Assembly: GCA_017629985.1 (NCBI GenBank)
Contig: JAGBWD010000021.1
Span: 1-64,000, forward strand
Origin: Alistipes sp.
Lineage (GTDB): Bacteria > Bacteroidota > Bacteroidia > Bacteroidales > Rikenellaceae
Reading direction: 5' to 3'
Length of the DNA stretch: 64,000 bases
A model generated the notes under the pieces. It was not told the origin of the DNA, did no database searches, and was given only the letters and a program-made list of their open reading frames with translations. Below, piece after piece: positions 37,148 to 46,500 of the stretch. How positions within the stretch are numbered: the stretch's first letter is position 1; each line of letters opens with the position of its first letter. The position numbers were made by a program, and so were the translations under genes.

Positions 37148-38490
37148 AGCTCAACGAAGTTTTCACGATTTGTAAATTGCTCCATGATAGCGGCCATGGC
37201 AATACTCTCCTTGGGAGTTAGACGTGGTGAGTGGTTGCGATGATTTATTATGCACGACACAAACTCCTGAATCTCATATCTCAAACCTGGCTCATCCCAC
37301 TTATAGAAGTACTTCTTGTTGAGGTTTTGATCCTCATAGCGAAGCTCGAAGTAGTCGGTCTTCCACCAGGGAGATGGCACGTAGGCGTAGCCTTTGGTGC
37401 CAGAGATGATGAGGTTACCCTCGGTCTTCACACCTAAACCTAGCTGAAATGAGGCTACGGCACGCTCGAAGCACATAATACCCCTAGTGTATACATCCAC
37501 GCCATTGCTATTTAGGCGGCTATAGAGGTTGATGTTACGATGATTGGTACCTAGAAGCTTTATGATAGGGAGTAGGGGGTATGAGCCCATCTCATAGAGC
37601 GAACCTCCCGCTTCGTTGGGGTCTAGCTCACGTTTGAGCTTATCCTCGCCCCAGAGTTTCGACTCCGAGGCATCTATGCCTACAACATCTCCTATAAGAC
37701 CACTCTTGATGAGGGTTATGAGGTGGTTAAACGCAGGGCAGAATGCGGTCTTATTTGCCTCGAGAAGCACTAGGTTATTGTCGCTGGCAAGCTTATAAAG
37801 CTCCTCGGCCTGCTCCTTTTTGAGGACAAGGGGTGTTTCACATAGCACATGACGGTTATGCTCCAAGGCATATTTCGCTTGACTGTAGTGAGATAGGTGT
37901 GGGGTAGCGATATATACAGCATCCACTCTATCTACTAGCTCCTCGAAGCTGCGGCATATTAAGCTCTTATCCTCTGTAACGCTCTCGGCTGCGCTATGCG
38001 AGATGTCATATATGGCGGTGAGGCGAACAGCATCTACACGTGTAGTCTCGGGGATGAATCGTTGTGCAATACGACCACAGCCCACAACTCCAATATTTAC
38101 GATAGTCTCACTCTCGGCGCGAAGCATTGTTGAGGATACGCCCTCGGTACGTGGAAGGTAGACAACATCGCAGTACTCCTTAAGGTAGTCAAACTTCCCC
38201 TCCCAGTCGGAGCCTATAGCAAAGATATCGACATCGTATTTGAGGATGTCATCTATCTTTTGGCCCATGTAGTCCTCGATAATCACCTGATCTACGAAGC
38301 CTGTAGCCTTCACAGCCTCCACGCGCTCAAGGACATTATTGCGCACATTAAGCTTTCCACGTTCGCGGTCAAAGCTATCATTAGTAACACCTACGATAAG
38401 GTAGTCACCCAGAGCCTTGGCCCTGCGAAGGAGGTTTGTATGGCCCTCGTGGAGAAGGTCGTACGTTCCGTATGTTATAACCTTTTTCAT
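37144..38490 (-). CDS. Cytidylyltransferase fused to a Gfo/Idh/MocA oxidoreductase
   Basis: 448 residues, two enzymes in one chain. Residues 1-about 128 match glycerol-3-phosphate cytidylyltransferase (TagD/GCT): GTYDLLHEGHTNLL with the HxGH nucleotide motif, then RTEGVSSTMLR. Residues about 132-448 are a Gfo/Idh/MocA dehydrogenase: NIGVVGCGRIAQRF (Rossmann GxGxxA variant), IATPHLSHYSQAKYALEH, and ETPLVLKKEQAEEL where the usual motif is EKP. The pairing recalls fused CDP-ribitol synthases, which couple a cytidylyltransferase with a reductase, though both halves here belong to other families. It may make a CDP-activated polyol. The donor would serve the LicD or CDP-glycerol-type transferases nearby. 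Confidence 0.85.
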   Translation of the reverse strand: MKKVITYGTYDLLHEGHTNLLRRAKALGDYLIVGVTNDSFDRERGKLNVRNNVLERVEAVKATGFVDQVIIEDYMGQKIDDILKYDVDIFAIGSDWEGKFDYLKEYCDVVYLPRTEGVSSTMLRAESETIVNIGVVGCGRIAQRFIPETTRVDAVRLTAIYDISHSAAESVTEDKSLICRSFEELVDRVDAVYIATPHLSHYSQAKYALEHNRHVLCETPLVLKKEQAEELYKLASDNNLVLLEANKTAFCPAFNHLITLIKSGLIGDVVGIDASESKLWGEDKLKRELDPNEAGGSLYEMGSYPLLPIIKLLGTNHRNINLYSRLNSNGVDVYTRGIMCFERAVASFQLGLGVKTEGNLIISGTKGYAYVPSPWWKTDYFELRYEDQNLNKKYFYKWDEPGLRYEIQEFVSCIINHRNHSPRLTPKESIAMAAIMEQFTNRENFVEL

Positions 38491-38495
38491 AGCCT

Positions 38496-39338
38496 TTACT
38501 TACCCTTTTTCATATTCTCTAAAATCTCATTGCGATACTCCTCCGAGTGGATGCTCTTGAGTATACTCTCATCCGAAGGTGTGGTGCGCCAGTTGCCATA
38601 TACGTTTGTAAGGTAGGCATCAACATCTTTTGGCACAGGAAATTCGTGACCCTCGAACTTCGCAGTCGTAAGAGGAAAGATATCCCTCTTATAAAATACC
38701 GAACGTGGCCAATCCATGCCCAACGCGTAGTGATACTCCCCACGTGGGTTTATCATGCCTATAACGCGGAGTATTGGAAATATGATATATAAACATAAAA
38801 ACTCCACGCTACGTACCATAAAACGTCTCAACCACTCTCTCTTGATATATACCGTTGGGTGCTGGAGAAGGTCGTATATCACCTTCGAGGCACGTGCTGC
38901 GAAGTAGTTGGTCTTCTCTATGGGGAAGATATCTACAAAATGCCCCTTATACTTGAGATATTTATGTCTCTTTCCCGTTGTGTGGATAATGTCGTTGCGC
39001 TTGCGGAACTTTCCAAAAATACCTGTGTACTCTATGTCGCTACGCATGCTTTGATAGACATACTTGTCGCTATCAAGCTCATGAAGTATCTTCTCCAGAC
39101 GCTTATAATCCTTGCGTAGCATGGCGATATCCACATCGTCATCCCAGGGTATAAAGCCCTCGTGGCGTGCCGCACCCAAAAGAGTACCAGAACTCAACCA
39201 CCACTTTATGTTATTCTTGTTGCATATATCTGCCAAATCGAGAAGAATCTCTAGGAGCATCTTCTGATTCTTGCGGAGCTTTGAACCCTCGGGGCAGTAT
39301 CTCGCTTTTAAAGCCTCGTTATCGATATTGTTAATCAT
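38496..39338 (-). CDS. LicD-family phosphotransferase, copy 2
   Basis: 280 residues. LicD signature near residues 44-75: WWLSSGTLLGAARHEGFIPW followed by DDDVDIAM, the metal-binding aspartates of a nucleotidyltransferase fold. LicD enzymes move phosphocholine from CDP-choline, and the related fukutin family moves ribitol phosphate from CDP-ribitol. Closely related to the next copy (the opening ALKARYCPEGSKLRKNQ matches ALRKRYNPDGSKLRHDQ there), a tandem duplication that has diverged. Ends five bases before the fused cytidylyltransferase gene. Confidence 0.92.
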   Translation of the reverse strand: MINNIDNEALKARYCPEGSKLRKNQKMLLEILLDLADICNKNNIKWWLSSGTLLGAARHEGFIPWDDDVDIAMLRKDYKRLEKILHELDSDKYVYQSMRSDIEYTGIFGKFRKRNDIIHTTGKRHKYLKYKGHFVDIFPIEKTNYFAARASKVIYDLLQHPTVYIKREWLRRFMVRSVEFLCLYIIFPILRVIGMINPRGEYHYALGMDWPRSVFYKRDIFPLTTAKFEGHEFPVPKDVDAYLTNVYGNWRTTPSDESILKSIHSEEYRNEILENMKKGK

Positions 39339-39350
39339 CTAGTAGTGAGT

Positions 39351-40187
39351 TTACTGCTCCTTGCCATATATCTCATCGCGATATTCTTGGCAGTGGATAG
39401 CACGTTTTATAGCATCGTCAGAGGGCATCTTATGCCAATCTCCAAATACCCTTGTGAGGTAGGCATCATGGTTTTTTGGTGCAGAAAGTTCAACGCCCTC
39501 GAAGTTTATAGTGCCTAGTGGTAGGATATCTTCAGCAAGGTAGCTCTCCCTTGGCCATCCCGTACCTAAAAGGTTGTGATACTCGCCGCGAGGATTTATA
39601 AGGCCTATAAGGCGAAGAATGGTGTTTATAACACCTAGGCATACTACCTCTATGATACGTATTAGGGGTTTGCGAAGCCATCCCCACTTTATATACGAGG
39701 TTATGTGCTGAAGGTTGTTGTATATCACCGAGGCGGTGCGAGCTGCAAAGTAGTTTGTCTTCTCGATAGGAAATATGTCGAATCCTATGCCTCGCCATTT
39801 GTAGTAGTTGTAGCGGCGACTCTTTGTGCTTATGGCGCCGTCACGCTTGCGAAACTTACCAAAGGTATTTACATACTCCACATCACTTTGCATGGTGTGA
39901 AATACGTAGTTGTCGTTATCGAGGTCACGAAGAATCTTCTCAAGACGCTTGTAGTCACTCTTAAACATTGCGATATCTATGTCATCATCCCAAGGGATGA
40001 AGCCTCCATGACGCGCTGCACCAAGTAGTGTGCCGGCTGTTAGCCACCAGCGGATGTTATGTCTCTTGCATATATCTGCCAAGAACTGAAGCATCTCTAG
40101 TAGCTCTAGCTGGTCGTGACGAAGTTTTGACCCATCGGGATTATACCTTTTTCGTAGCGCCTCTTGGTCTATCTGTTGCCTCTCCAT
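39351..40187 (-). CDS. LicD-family phosphotransferase, copy 1
   Basis: 278 residues. WWLTAGTLLGAARHGGFIPW followed by DDDIDIAM is the same active-site block, and both copies share FDIFPIEKTNYFAAR-type and LIGLINPRGEYH-type segments. First gene of the minus operon. With two LicD copies, either two acceptor positions or two donors are likely. No choline kinase or choline transporter gene is present in the window, which favours a polyol phosphate over choline, by inference. Confidence 0.92.
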   Translation of the reverse strand: MERQQIDQEALRKRYNPDGSKLRHDQLELLEMLQFLADICKRHNIRWWLTAGTLLGAARHGGFIPWDDDIDIAMFKSDYKRLEKILRDLDNDNYVFHTMQSDVEYVNTFGKFRKRDGAISTKSRRYNYYKWRGIGFDIFPIEKTNYFAARTASVIYNNLQHITSYIKWGWLRKPLIRIIEVVCLGVINTILRLIGLINPRGEYHNLLGTGWPRESYLAEDILPLGTINFEGVELSAPKNHDAYLTRVFGDWHKMPSDDAIKRAIHCQEYRDEIYGKEQ

Positions 40188-40251
40188 TTGGTTTGAATTA
40201 TAGAAATATCTATGGTGTTATGATGCAAATTTATGAATAATTTTCCAATTA

Positions 40252-40273
40252 CAAAGATAATTCTATATCTTTG
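40252..40273. promoter_or_regulatory. Palindromic back-to-back divergent promoters of the glycan locus
   Basis: CAAAGATA-attcta-TATCTTTG is a perfect 22-base palindrome holding one TAnnTTTG box for each strand: 40252-40259 facing the LicD operon and 40266-40273 facing the CDP-glycerol-type transferase. A second minus-strand box, TAAATTTG, lies at 40226-40233, nearer the LicD start. Confidence 0.6.
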
Positions 40274-40284
40274 CCTATTATTTC

Positions 40285-41502
40285 ATGAAATTTTGTATGA
40301 TGTCTGATTTAGGTGGAAAGATAGCGTATTGGCTAAATTGTCTAGGTAAGCTTTTTGGGAATATCATCTCCTACTACTATCGTTTGCGCTTGGATGTGAA
40401 GCCTGGAAGGGTGATGTGCTGGGCCTATAACTTCAAGCAGTATGGTTGCAATCCTCGCTACTTAAGTGAGTATATTCTCGAGAACTATCCCGATATGGAG
40501 ATCTATTGGGTCTTTCGCAAGGGCGTGAATACCTCGGCTGTAGATCCTCGTATCAAGGTGGTGCAGTTCAATACGTTGGAGTATTATAAGTTGCTGGCTA
40601 CTACGGAGTTTCTTGTCACTAACTCCCGTACAGGGCCTTTCCGCATTTTCTGGCATAAGCGCCCCGAGCAGAAGTATCTCATGTTGTGGCATGCTGGCGT
40701 GGCGTTGAAGCGCATTGAGGGCGATGTTGCTGATAAGTTGGGCTATAGCTATGTAAGACGCGCCAAGGAGGACTCCAAGGTGTGTGATCTCATGATTTCG
40801 GGTAGCCGTATGCACACCGAGCTTATCCACCGCGCCTTCTGGTACGATGGTGAGATTCTGGAGTGTGGCATACCGCGCAACGACCTATTCTTCAACACAG
40901 CAGGCATCGAGGCATCGCGCAAACGTATCGAGGCGCACTATGGCATCGCCTCGGGAAGTAAGATAGTGCTTTATGCCCCAACATTCCGTAGCCATAGTAG
41001 CACAACCATAGAGCCTTATCGCATTGATTGGGCGAGAGTTAAGGAGGCGTTGTCTAGGATGTTTGGGTGCGATAAGGTTAGCATCATAGTACGTCTTCAC
41101 CCTAATCTTATCGGTAGGGTAGATACCTCACCGCTTGTGGCGTTTGATGATGTTTACGATGGCACTAAATATCACGATATGCAGGAGTTGCTCTCTGCGG
41201 CTGATATGCTCATTACCGACTACTCTAGCTCGATGTTTGACTTCTCGGTTATGGGTAAGCTATGTATGCTCTATGCCGTGGATGTTGATAAGTATGACCG
41301 TGGCTACTACTTTGATATTCGCCAGTTGCCCTATCCTCTTGCCGAGAGCGAGGATGAGCTAATTGAGAGGATAGAGAGCTTCGATGCTGATGCTTATGCC
41401 AAGGCTCTCAATGCGTTTATGTCTTGCGATGTGGGAAACCTCGAGCGTGGCGTGGCCTCTGCCGAGATAGCCCGCTGGATGCGCGAACACTCCATATTAT
41501 AA
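40285..41502 (+). CDS. CDP-glycerol glycerophosphotransferase family protein
   Basis: 405 residues with the TagB/TagF-type GT-B domain: VFRKGV, YLMLWHAGVALKRI (the WH motif of the family), GIPRNDLFF, VLYAPTFRS, and near the end HDMQELLSAADMLITDYSSS. Such enzymes polymerise or prime glycerol- or ribitol-phosphate chains from CDP-polyols. There is no teichoic acid in a Gram-negative wall, so the acceptor is probably a capsule or lipopolysaccharide glycan. The leader is short, about 5 bases from the expected transcription start; Met5 (40297) is an alternative start. Divergent from the LicD operon. Confidence 0.88.
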   Translation: MKFCMMSDLGGKIAYWLNCLGKLFGNIISYYYRLRLDVKPGRVMCWAYNFKQYGCNPRYLSEYILENYPDMEIYWVFRKGVNTSAVDPRIKVVQFNTLEYYKLLATTEFLVTNSRTGPFRIFWHKRPEQKYLMLWHAGVALKRIEGDVADKLGYSYVRRAKEDSKVCDLMISGSRMHTELIHRAFWYDGEILECGIPRNDLFFNTAGIEASRKRIEAHYGIASGSKIVLYAPTFRSHSSTTIEPYRIDWARVKEALSRMFGCDKVSIIVRLHPNLIGRVDTSPLVAFDDVYDGTKYHDMQELLSAADMLITDYSSSMFDFSVMGKLCMLYAVDVDKYDRGYYFDIRQLPYPLAESEDELIERIESFDADAYAKALNAFMSCDVGNLERGVASAEIARWMREHSIL

Positions 41503-41509
41503 ATCAAAC

Positions 41510-41539
41510 AATTAGGGTGCCCCGCAGGACACCCTAATT
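41510..41539. terminator. Bidirectional terminator
   Basis: 10-bp stem AATTAGGGTG (41510-41519) with CACCCTAATT (41530-41539), between convergent genes. Confidence 0.75.
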
Positions 41540-42363
41540 TACTTAAGTGGTGAGTCTGGCTCTCTGGCCATCACCGCGTAGAACATCCTATCTACAAAGC
41601 CTGGAACGAACTTCTTGAGCAGGTGCGTTGCGCGACCCTCCCACTCCATAAGGCATAGACGTTTACGGCGATGTATGCCACGTGCCACGATGTGTGCCAC
41701 CTCCTCGGGTGTCATCATTTTTGACTCGTTGCGAGGTGTTTCGCCTTGCTGTGAGCCATCTGCTGTGAGTGCCGAGAAGCGTACGTTAGAGGCTGTAAAG
41801 CCTGGACACGCTGTCATCACGTGTACACCCCTCTTTAGGTTCTCTATGCGAATGGTGTCAAGGAAACCTGTCATAGCATACTTCGATGCCGAGTATCCCG
41901 TGCGACCAGGAAGACCATGGATGCCTGCAACAGAGGAGATGCCAACAAGCGAACCCCTTGACTTCTGTAGCCAAGGCAGCGCATACTTCGTGCAGTTTAC
42001 CGTACCCCAGAAGTTCACATCCATAAGTCGATGCAGTACCTTGAGGTCGCAGTCGTCAAACAACGCACGCATCGAAAGGCCAGCATTGCAAATCAGCACA
42101 TCTATACAGCCATAGGCCTCAACAGCCCTCTCCATAAGACGTTTGCACTCCTCCTCCGAAACGACATCACACGCCGAGTATGTCACCTCGCCACCCGCCG
42201 CACGAATCTCCTCGGCGATACGCTTAAGCTCCTCCTCGCGGCGTGCAGCCATAACCACCTTGGCACCCATCTTTGCATACTCTCGAGCCATGGCCTCGCC
42301 AATACCCGATGAGGCTCCAGTTACGACAACTACCTTTTTATCTAAATATCTCTTCATTTTCAA
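41539..42363 (-). CDS. Short-chain dehydrogenase/reductase
   Basis: 274 residues; a start at the third codon (42357) is equally possible. TGASSGIGEAMA (TGxxxGIG), CNAGLS (NAG motif), SSVAGIHG with catalytic Ser, and YSASKYA (YxxxK). The C-terminal stretch with LLKKFVPGFVDRMFYAVMA looks amphipathic and could hold the enzyme to membrane, as in lipid-modifying SDRs. Substrate unknown. Eight bases separate it from the metallo-hydrolase gene upstream. Confidence 0.9.
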   Translation of the reverse strand: MKMKRYLDKKVVVVTGASSGIGEAMAREYAKMGAKVVMAARREEELKRIAEEIRAAGGEVTYSACDVVSEEECKRLMERAVEAYGCIDVLICNAGLSMRALFDDCDLKVLHRLMDVNFWGTVNCTKYALPWLQKSRGSLVGISSVAGIHGLPGRTGYSASKYAMTGFLDTIRIENLKRGVHVMTACPGFTASNVRFSALTADGSQQGETPRNESKMMTPEEVAHIVARGIHRRKRLCLMEWEGRATHLLKKFVPGFVDRMFYAVMAREPDSPLK

Positions 42364-42370
42364 CCTATTG

Positions 42371-43150
42371 TTAGTTAATATCTATCGTTAGGCCATCGTA
42401 GGCAAGCTCCACGCCCTTGGGAAGGCGTGCCGAGGCTTCGCGGTGTAGGCCTATTCTATGTGACATGTGGGTAAGGAACGCTCGCTCGGGAGATACCTGA
42501 TTAATGATTTGCAACGCCTCCTCTACGGAGAAATGTGAGCTATGTGGCTCCCAGCGTAGAGCGTTAATAACCAGCACCCTGACGCCCTTGAGCTTCTCAA
42601 TCTCCGTGGCGTCAATATGGTTCATGTCTGTAATGTATGCTAGCTCTCCGAAACGGAACCCCGTGGAGCGAAAGCGCTCCGAGTGGCGCCCTACAATAGG
42701 CGTTATCTCGATGCCCGATACAACAAAGGGCGTAGATTCCTCTATGGTGTGTAGCTCAATCTCTGGCACTCCGCGATATTTGTCTTGGGCAAAGGCGTAG
42801 TGAAAGTCATGACGGATACTCGCTATCGTAGGCTCGTTGGCGTAGATGTGTGTTGTGTGGATAATGGGGTAGTCTACAAAGTTGAAAGCTCGCACATCGT
42901 CAAGACCCCCTGTGTGGTCCTTATGTTCGTGTGTCAGGAGAATCGCCTCGATGTGTGTCACATTTTCGCGTAGCATCTGATATCGAAAATCGGGTCCTGC
43001 ATCTATGATAATGCGCTTACCCTCAACCTCTAACATCGCTGCAGTGCGAAGGCGTTTGTCGCGCCTATCTTCGGAGCGACATACCTCACATTGGCAGCCT
43101 ATTACTGGTACTCCCTGTGATGTTCCTGTGCCTAAAAATGTCAATTTCAT
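42371..43150 (-). CDS. PhnP-like metallo-beta-lactamase-fold hydrolase
   Basis: 259 residues. THEHKDHTGG is the HxHxDH metal motif; GTGTSQGVP near the start and CQCEVCRS (a zinc-holding cysteine set as in PhnP) place it with the PhnP/RNase Z-like cyclic phosphodiesterases. DMNHID and HMSH supply the remaining ligands. Likely a cytoplasmic phosphodiesterase, exact substrate unknown. Head of a two-gene unit with the SDR. Confidence 0.85.
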   Translation of the reverse strand: MKLTFLGTGTSQGVPVIGCQCEVCRSEDRRDKRLRTAAMLEVEGKRIIIDAGPDFRYQMLRENVTHIEAILLTHEHKDHTGGLDDVRAFNFVDYPIIHTTHIYANEPTIASIRHDFHYAFAQDKYRGVPEIELHTIEESTPFVVSGIEITPIVGRHSERFRSTGFRFGELAYITDMNHIDATEIEKLKGVRVLVINALRWEPHSSHFSVEEALQIINQVSPERAFLTHMSHRIGLHREASARLPKGVELAYDGLTIDIN

Positions 43151-43154
43151 TCCA

Positions 43155-43162
43155 CAAAGATA
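43155..43162 (-). promoter_or_regulatory. Promoter box giving a leaderless metallo-hydrolase transcript
   Basis: TATCTTTG on the minus strand ends four bases before the ATG at 43150, the same geometry as at 18794-18801. Confidence 0.55.
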
Positions 43163-43339
43163 TGAAAAAAATAAGAAAAAGCATAATTTGACGATAAAAT
43201 ATAACTAGATAGCAAGATGACTCTAATCACAATGGAAAAATAGACCAAATTAAAAGGGTTGTTATTTTTGTAACAGTAAATAATTCACATTGTTAAAAAG
43301 ATAACAGCGAAAATTCTATGATTTTTCACTCTAAATATG

Positions 43340-43513
43340 TACCTTTGCACCGATTTTTGTCAAATGTGAAGATTGGTGGGCTAGGCGGATAGCGCGGTGC
43401 GATTATCTGATGAGGCTTGTAGATACCCCATAGGGGTAGCAGGAGAGGGTATTATGGTTGGCAAAATATAGTTAATAGGAGATTTAGAAAATAAATTTAA
43501 CCTGAAAAATAAT
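43340..43513 (+). promoter_or_regulatory. Promoter and long structured leader of pyruvate:ferredoxin oxidoreductase
   Basis: TACCTTTG at 43340-43347 starts a leader of about 160 bases. A second possible box, TATTTTTG, is at 43263-43270. The leader holds a GCTA/TAGC hairpin (43380-43393) and a perfect TACCCC-ATA-GGGGTA hairpin (43424-43438) that competes with ATACCC/GGGTAT (43423-43428 with 43447-43452). The remainder of the 43163-43339 gap shows no gene. Confidence 0.5.
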
Positions 43514-46500
43514 ATGGCAGAAAAGAGATTTATCACGTGTGATGGTAACTACGCAGCAGCGCATATTGCATATATGTTCTCGGAGGTAGCAGCCATCTAC
43601 CCAATCACCCCATCATCAACCATGGCAGAGCTTGTTGATGAGTGGTCAGCACAGGGCAAGAAGAACATCTTTGGAGATACCGTAAAGGTTGTAGAGATGC
43701 AGTCAGAGGCTGGTGCTGCAGGTGCGGTTCACGGCTCATTGCAGAGCGGTGCATTGACATCTACATTTACAGCATCGCAGGGTCTTCTCCTTATGGTGCC
43801 AAATATGTATAAGATTGCTGGTGAGCTTCTTCCAGGAGTATTCCACGTATCGGCACGTTCATTGGCTGCGCAGGCACTCTCAATCTTTGGTGACCACCAG
43901 GACGTTATGGCTGTGCGTCAGACAGGTTTTGCTATGTTGGCAACATCTTCTGTTCAGGAGGTTATGGATTTGGCCGGTGTGGCACATATCGTAGCTCTTA
44001 AGGCTCGCATACCTTTTGTACACTTCTTTGATGGCTTCCGTACATCGCACGAGATTCAGAAGATTGAGCTTATTGACGAGGCTTCACTTACTGCGATGTT
44101 CGACCGTGAGGCGTTGCGTGAGTTCCGCATGCGTTCTCTAAATCCAGAGCGTCCTGTGACTCGTGGTACAGCCCAGAATCCAGATATCTACTTCCAGACT
44201 CGTGAGGCATCAAATAAGTTCTACAATGCAGTGCCAGATATGGTTGCAGAGGCTATGGAGAAGATCTCTACAATCACTGGTCGTGAGTATAAGCCATTCA
44301 CATACTACGGTGATGCCGAGGCAGAGAATATCATTATTGCAATGGGTTCTGTAACCGAGACCATTAAGGAGTGTGTTGATTACCTTCGCACACAGGGTAA
44401 GAAGGTGGGTGTTATCACCGTACACCTCTACCGTCCATTCTCGGCAAAGTACCTCTTCAATGTGTTGCCAAAGTCTGTTAAGCGTATTTGCGTGTTGGAT
44501 CGCACCAAGGAGCCAGGAGCTAATGGCGAGCCATTGTTCCTCGATATCCGCGATGCATTCTACGAGTGCGAGAACCGTCCTATGATTATTGGTGGCCGCT
44601 ATGGTCTTTCATCAAAGGATACAACTCCAGCGCAGATGTTGGCGGTATTTGCTAACCTCGAGGCAGAGCAGCCAAAGAATCACTTTACCGTAGGTATTAA
44701 CGATGATGTTACAATGTTGTCGCTTCCTGTTGGTAAGGAGATCTCTATGGCAAAGGAGGGTACATTCGAGGCGTTGTTCTTCGGTCTTGGCTCGGATGGT
44801 ACTGTAGGTGCTAACAAGAACTCTATTAAGATTATCGGTGGCTCGACAAACAAGTATTGTCAGGCATACTTCTCATACGACTCAAAGAAGTCAGGTGGTT
44901 ACACATCATCGCACTTGCGCTTTGGTGACAAGCCAATTACATCGCCATACTTGGTGACTACACCAGACTTCGTTGCTTGCCACGTGCCATCGTACGTAGA
45001 TAAGTATGATGTGTTGAAGGGCTTGAAGCGTGGTGGCTCGTTCCTTCTTAACTCTGTGAACGATGCGGAGACCACCTGCCGCACACTTCCAGCACACATG
45101 AAGGCATACCTCGCAAAGAATGGTATTAACTTCTATATCATCAATGCCACAAAGATTGCCGCAGAGCTTGGTCTTGGCTCACGTACCAATACCATCATGC
45201 AGGCTGCATTCTTCAAGATTGCAGATATCATCCCTATCGAGAAGGCTGTTGAGGAGATGAAGAAGGCTATTTACAAGTCTTACGGTAACAAGGGTGAGGA
45301 TATCGTAAATATGAACTATGCTGCTGTGGATGCTGGTTGCGAGGCTGTTGTTAAGGTTGAGGTGCCTGCAGAGTGGGCAAACCTTGAGGCTACAGTTGTT
45401 GAGCATCATGCAGAGGGCGATGTTCCAGCCTTTGTTCGCAATGTCTGTGAGCCTATCGATGCTCTTAAGGGCGATATGCTTCCAGTTTCGGCATTCAACG
45501 GCCGCGAGGATGGTACATGGGATAATGGTACTGCAGCGTATGAGAAGCGCGGTATTGCAACCTCTGTTCCACAGTGGAAGATTGAGAACTGTATTCAGTG
45601 TAACCAGTGTGCTTACGTATGTCCTCACGCTGCTATACGTCCATTCCTCGCTACAGAGGAGCAGGCTGCAGCATCAGGCCTAGAGTGGAAGCAGGGCTTG
45701 GGTGAGACCAAGGCTTTGAAGTTCCGTATCCAGGTTTCGCCACTCGATTGTACAGGCTGTAACAACTGTGTTGATGTATGTCCTGCAAAGGATAAGGCTC
45801 TTGTGTTGCGTCCTTTGGCCGAGCAGCTTGATGAGGCAAAGAACTGGGACTATGTAACAAAGAATATCGGCTACACCGAGCATGTAGATAAGACAAAGTC
45901 TGTTAAGAACTTGCAGTTTGCACAGCCACTCTTCGAGTTCTCGGGTGCATGTGCTGGTTGCGGTGAGACACCATATATCAAGGCTATCACACAGCTCTTT
46001 GGTGACCGTATGATGGTTGCTAACGCTACAGGTTGTACCTCTATCTACTCTGGTTCGGCGCCATCAACACCATACTGCACAAACGACAAGGGTCAGGGTC
46101 CTGCATGGGCTAACTCACTCTTCGAGGATAACGCAGAGTTTGGTCTCGGTATGAAGGTAGGTATGGATAAGATTCGTGAGGCCTTGGCAGATGTTATGCG
46201 TAAGGCTATCGCGGAGTGTAACTGCTGCTCTGCGGAGCTTAAGGCGACAATGCAGGAGTGGATTGATGCTCGTAATCTTGCAGCAGCATCTCGCGAGGTC
46301 ACAGCACGTCTTCTTCCTATGGTTGCTGCTTGTGACTGCGACTACTGCAAGACCATCCTCGAGTACAAGGATTGGCTCGTTAAGAAGTCACAGTGGATCT
46401 TCGGTGGTGATGGTTGGGGCTATGACATCGGTTTCGGTGGCGTAGATCATGTACTAGCATCTGGCGAGGATGTAAATATCCTTATCGTAGATACCGAGGT

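Noticed and set aside
43407..43414. CTGATGAG in the nifJ leader, like a hammerhead ribozyme core
   Set aside because: The required GAAA core after stem II is absent (AGGAGA is found instead) and no cleavage-site stem is evident.
43348..43513. Thiamine pyrophosphate riboswitch upstream of nifJ
   Set aside because: The conserved CTGAGA and the GATAATGCC-like core are missing.
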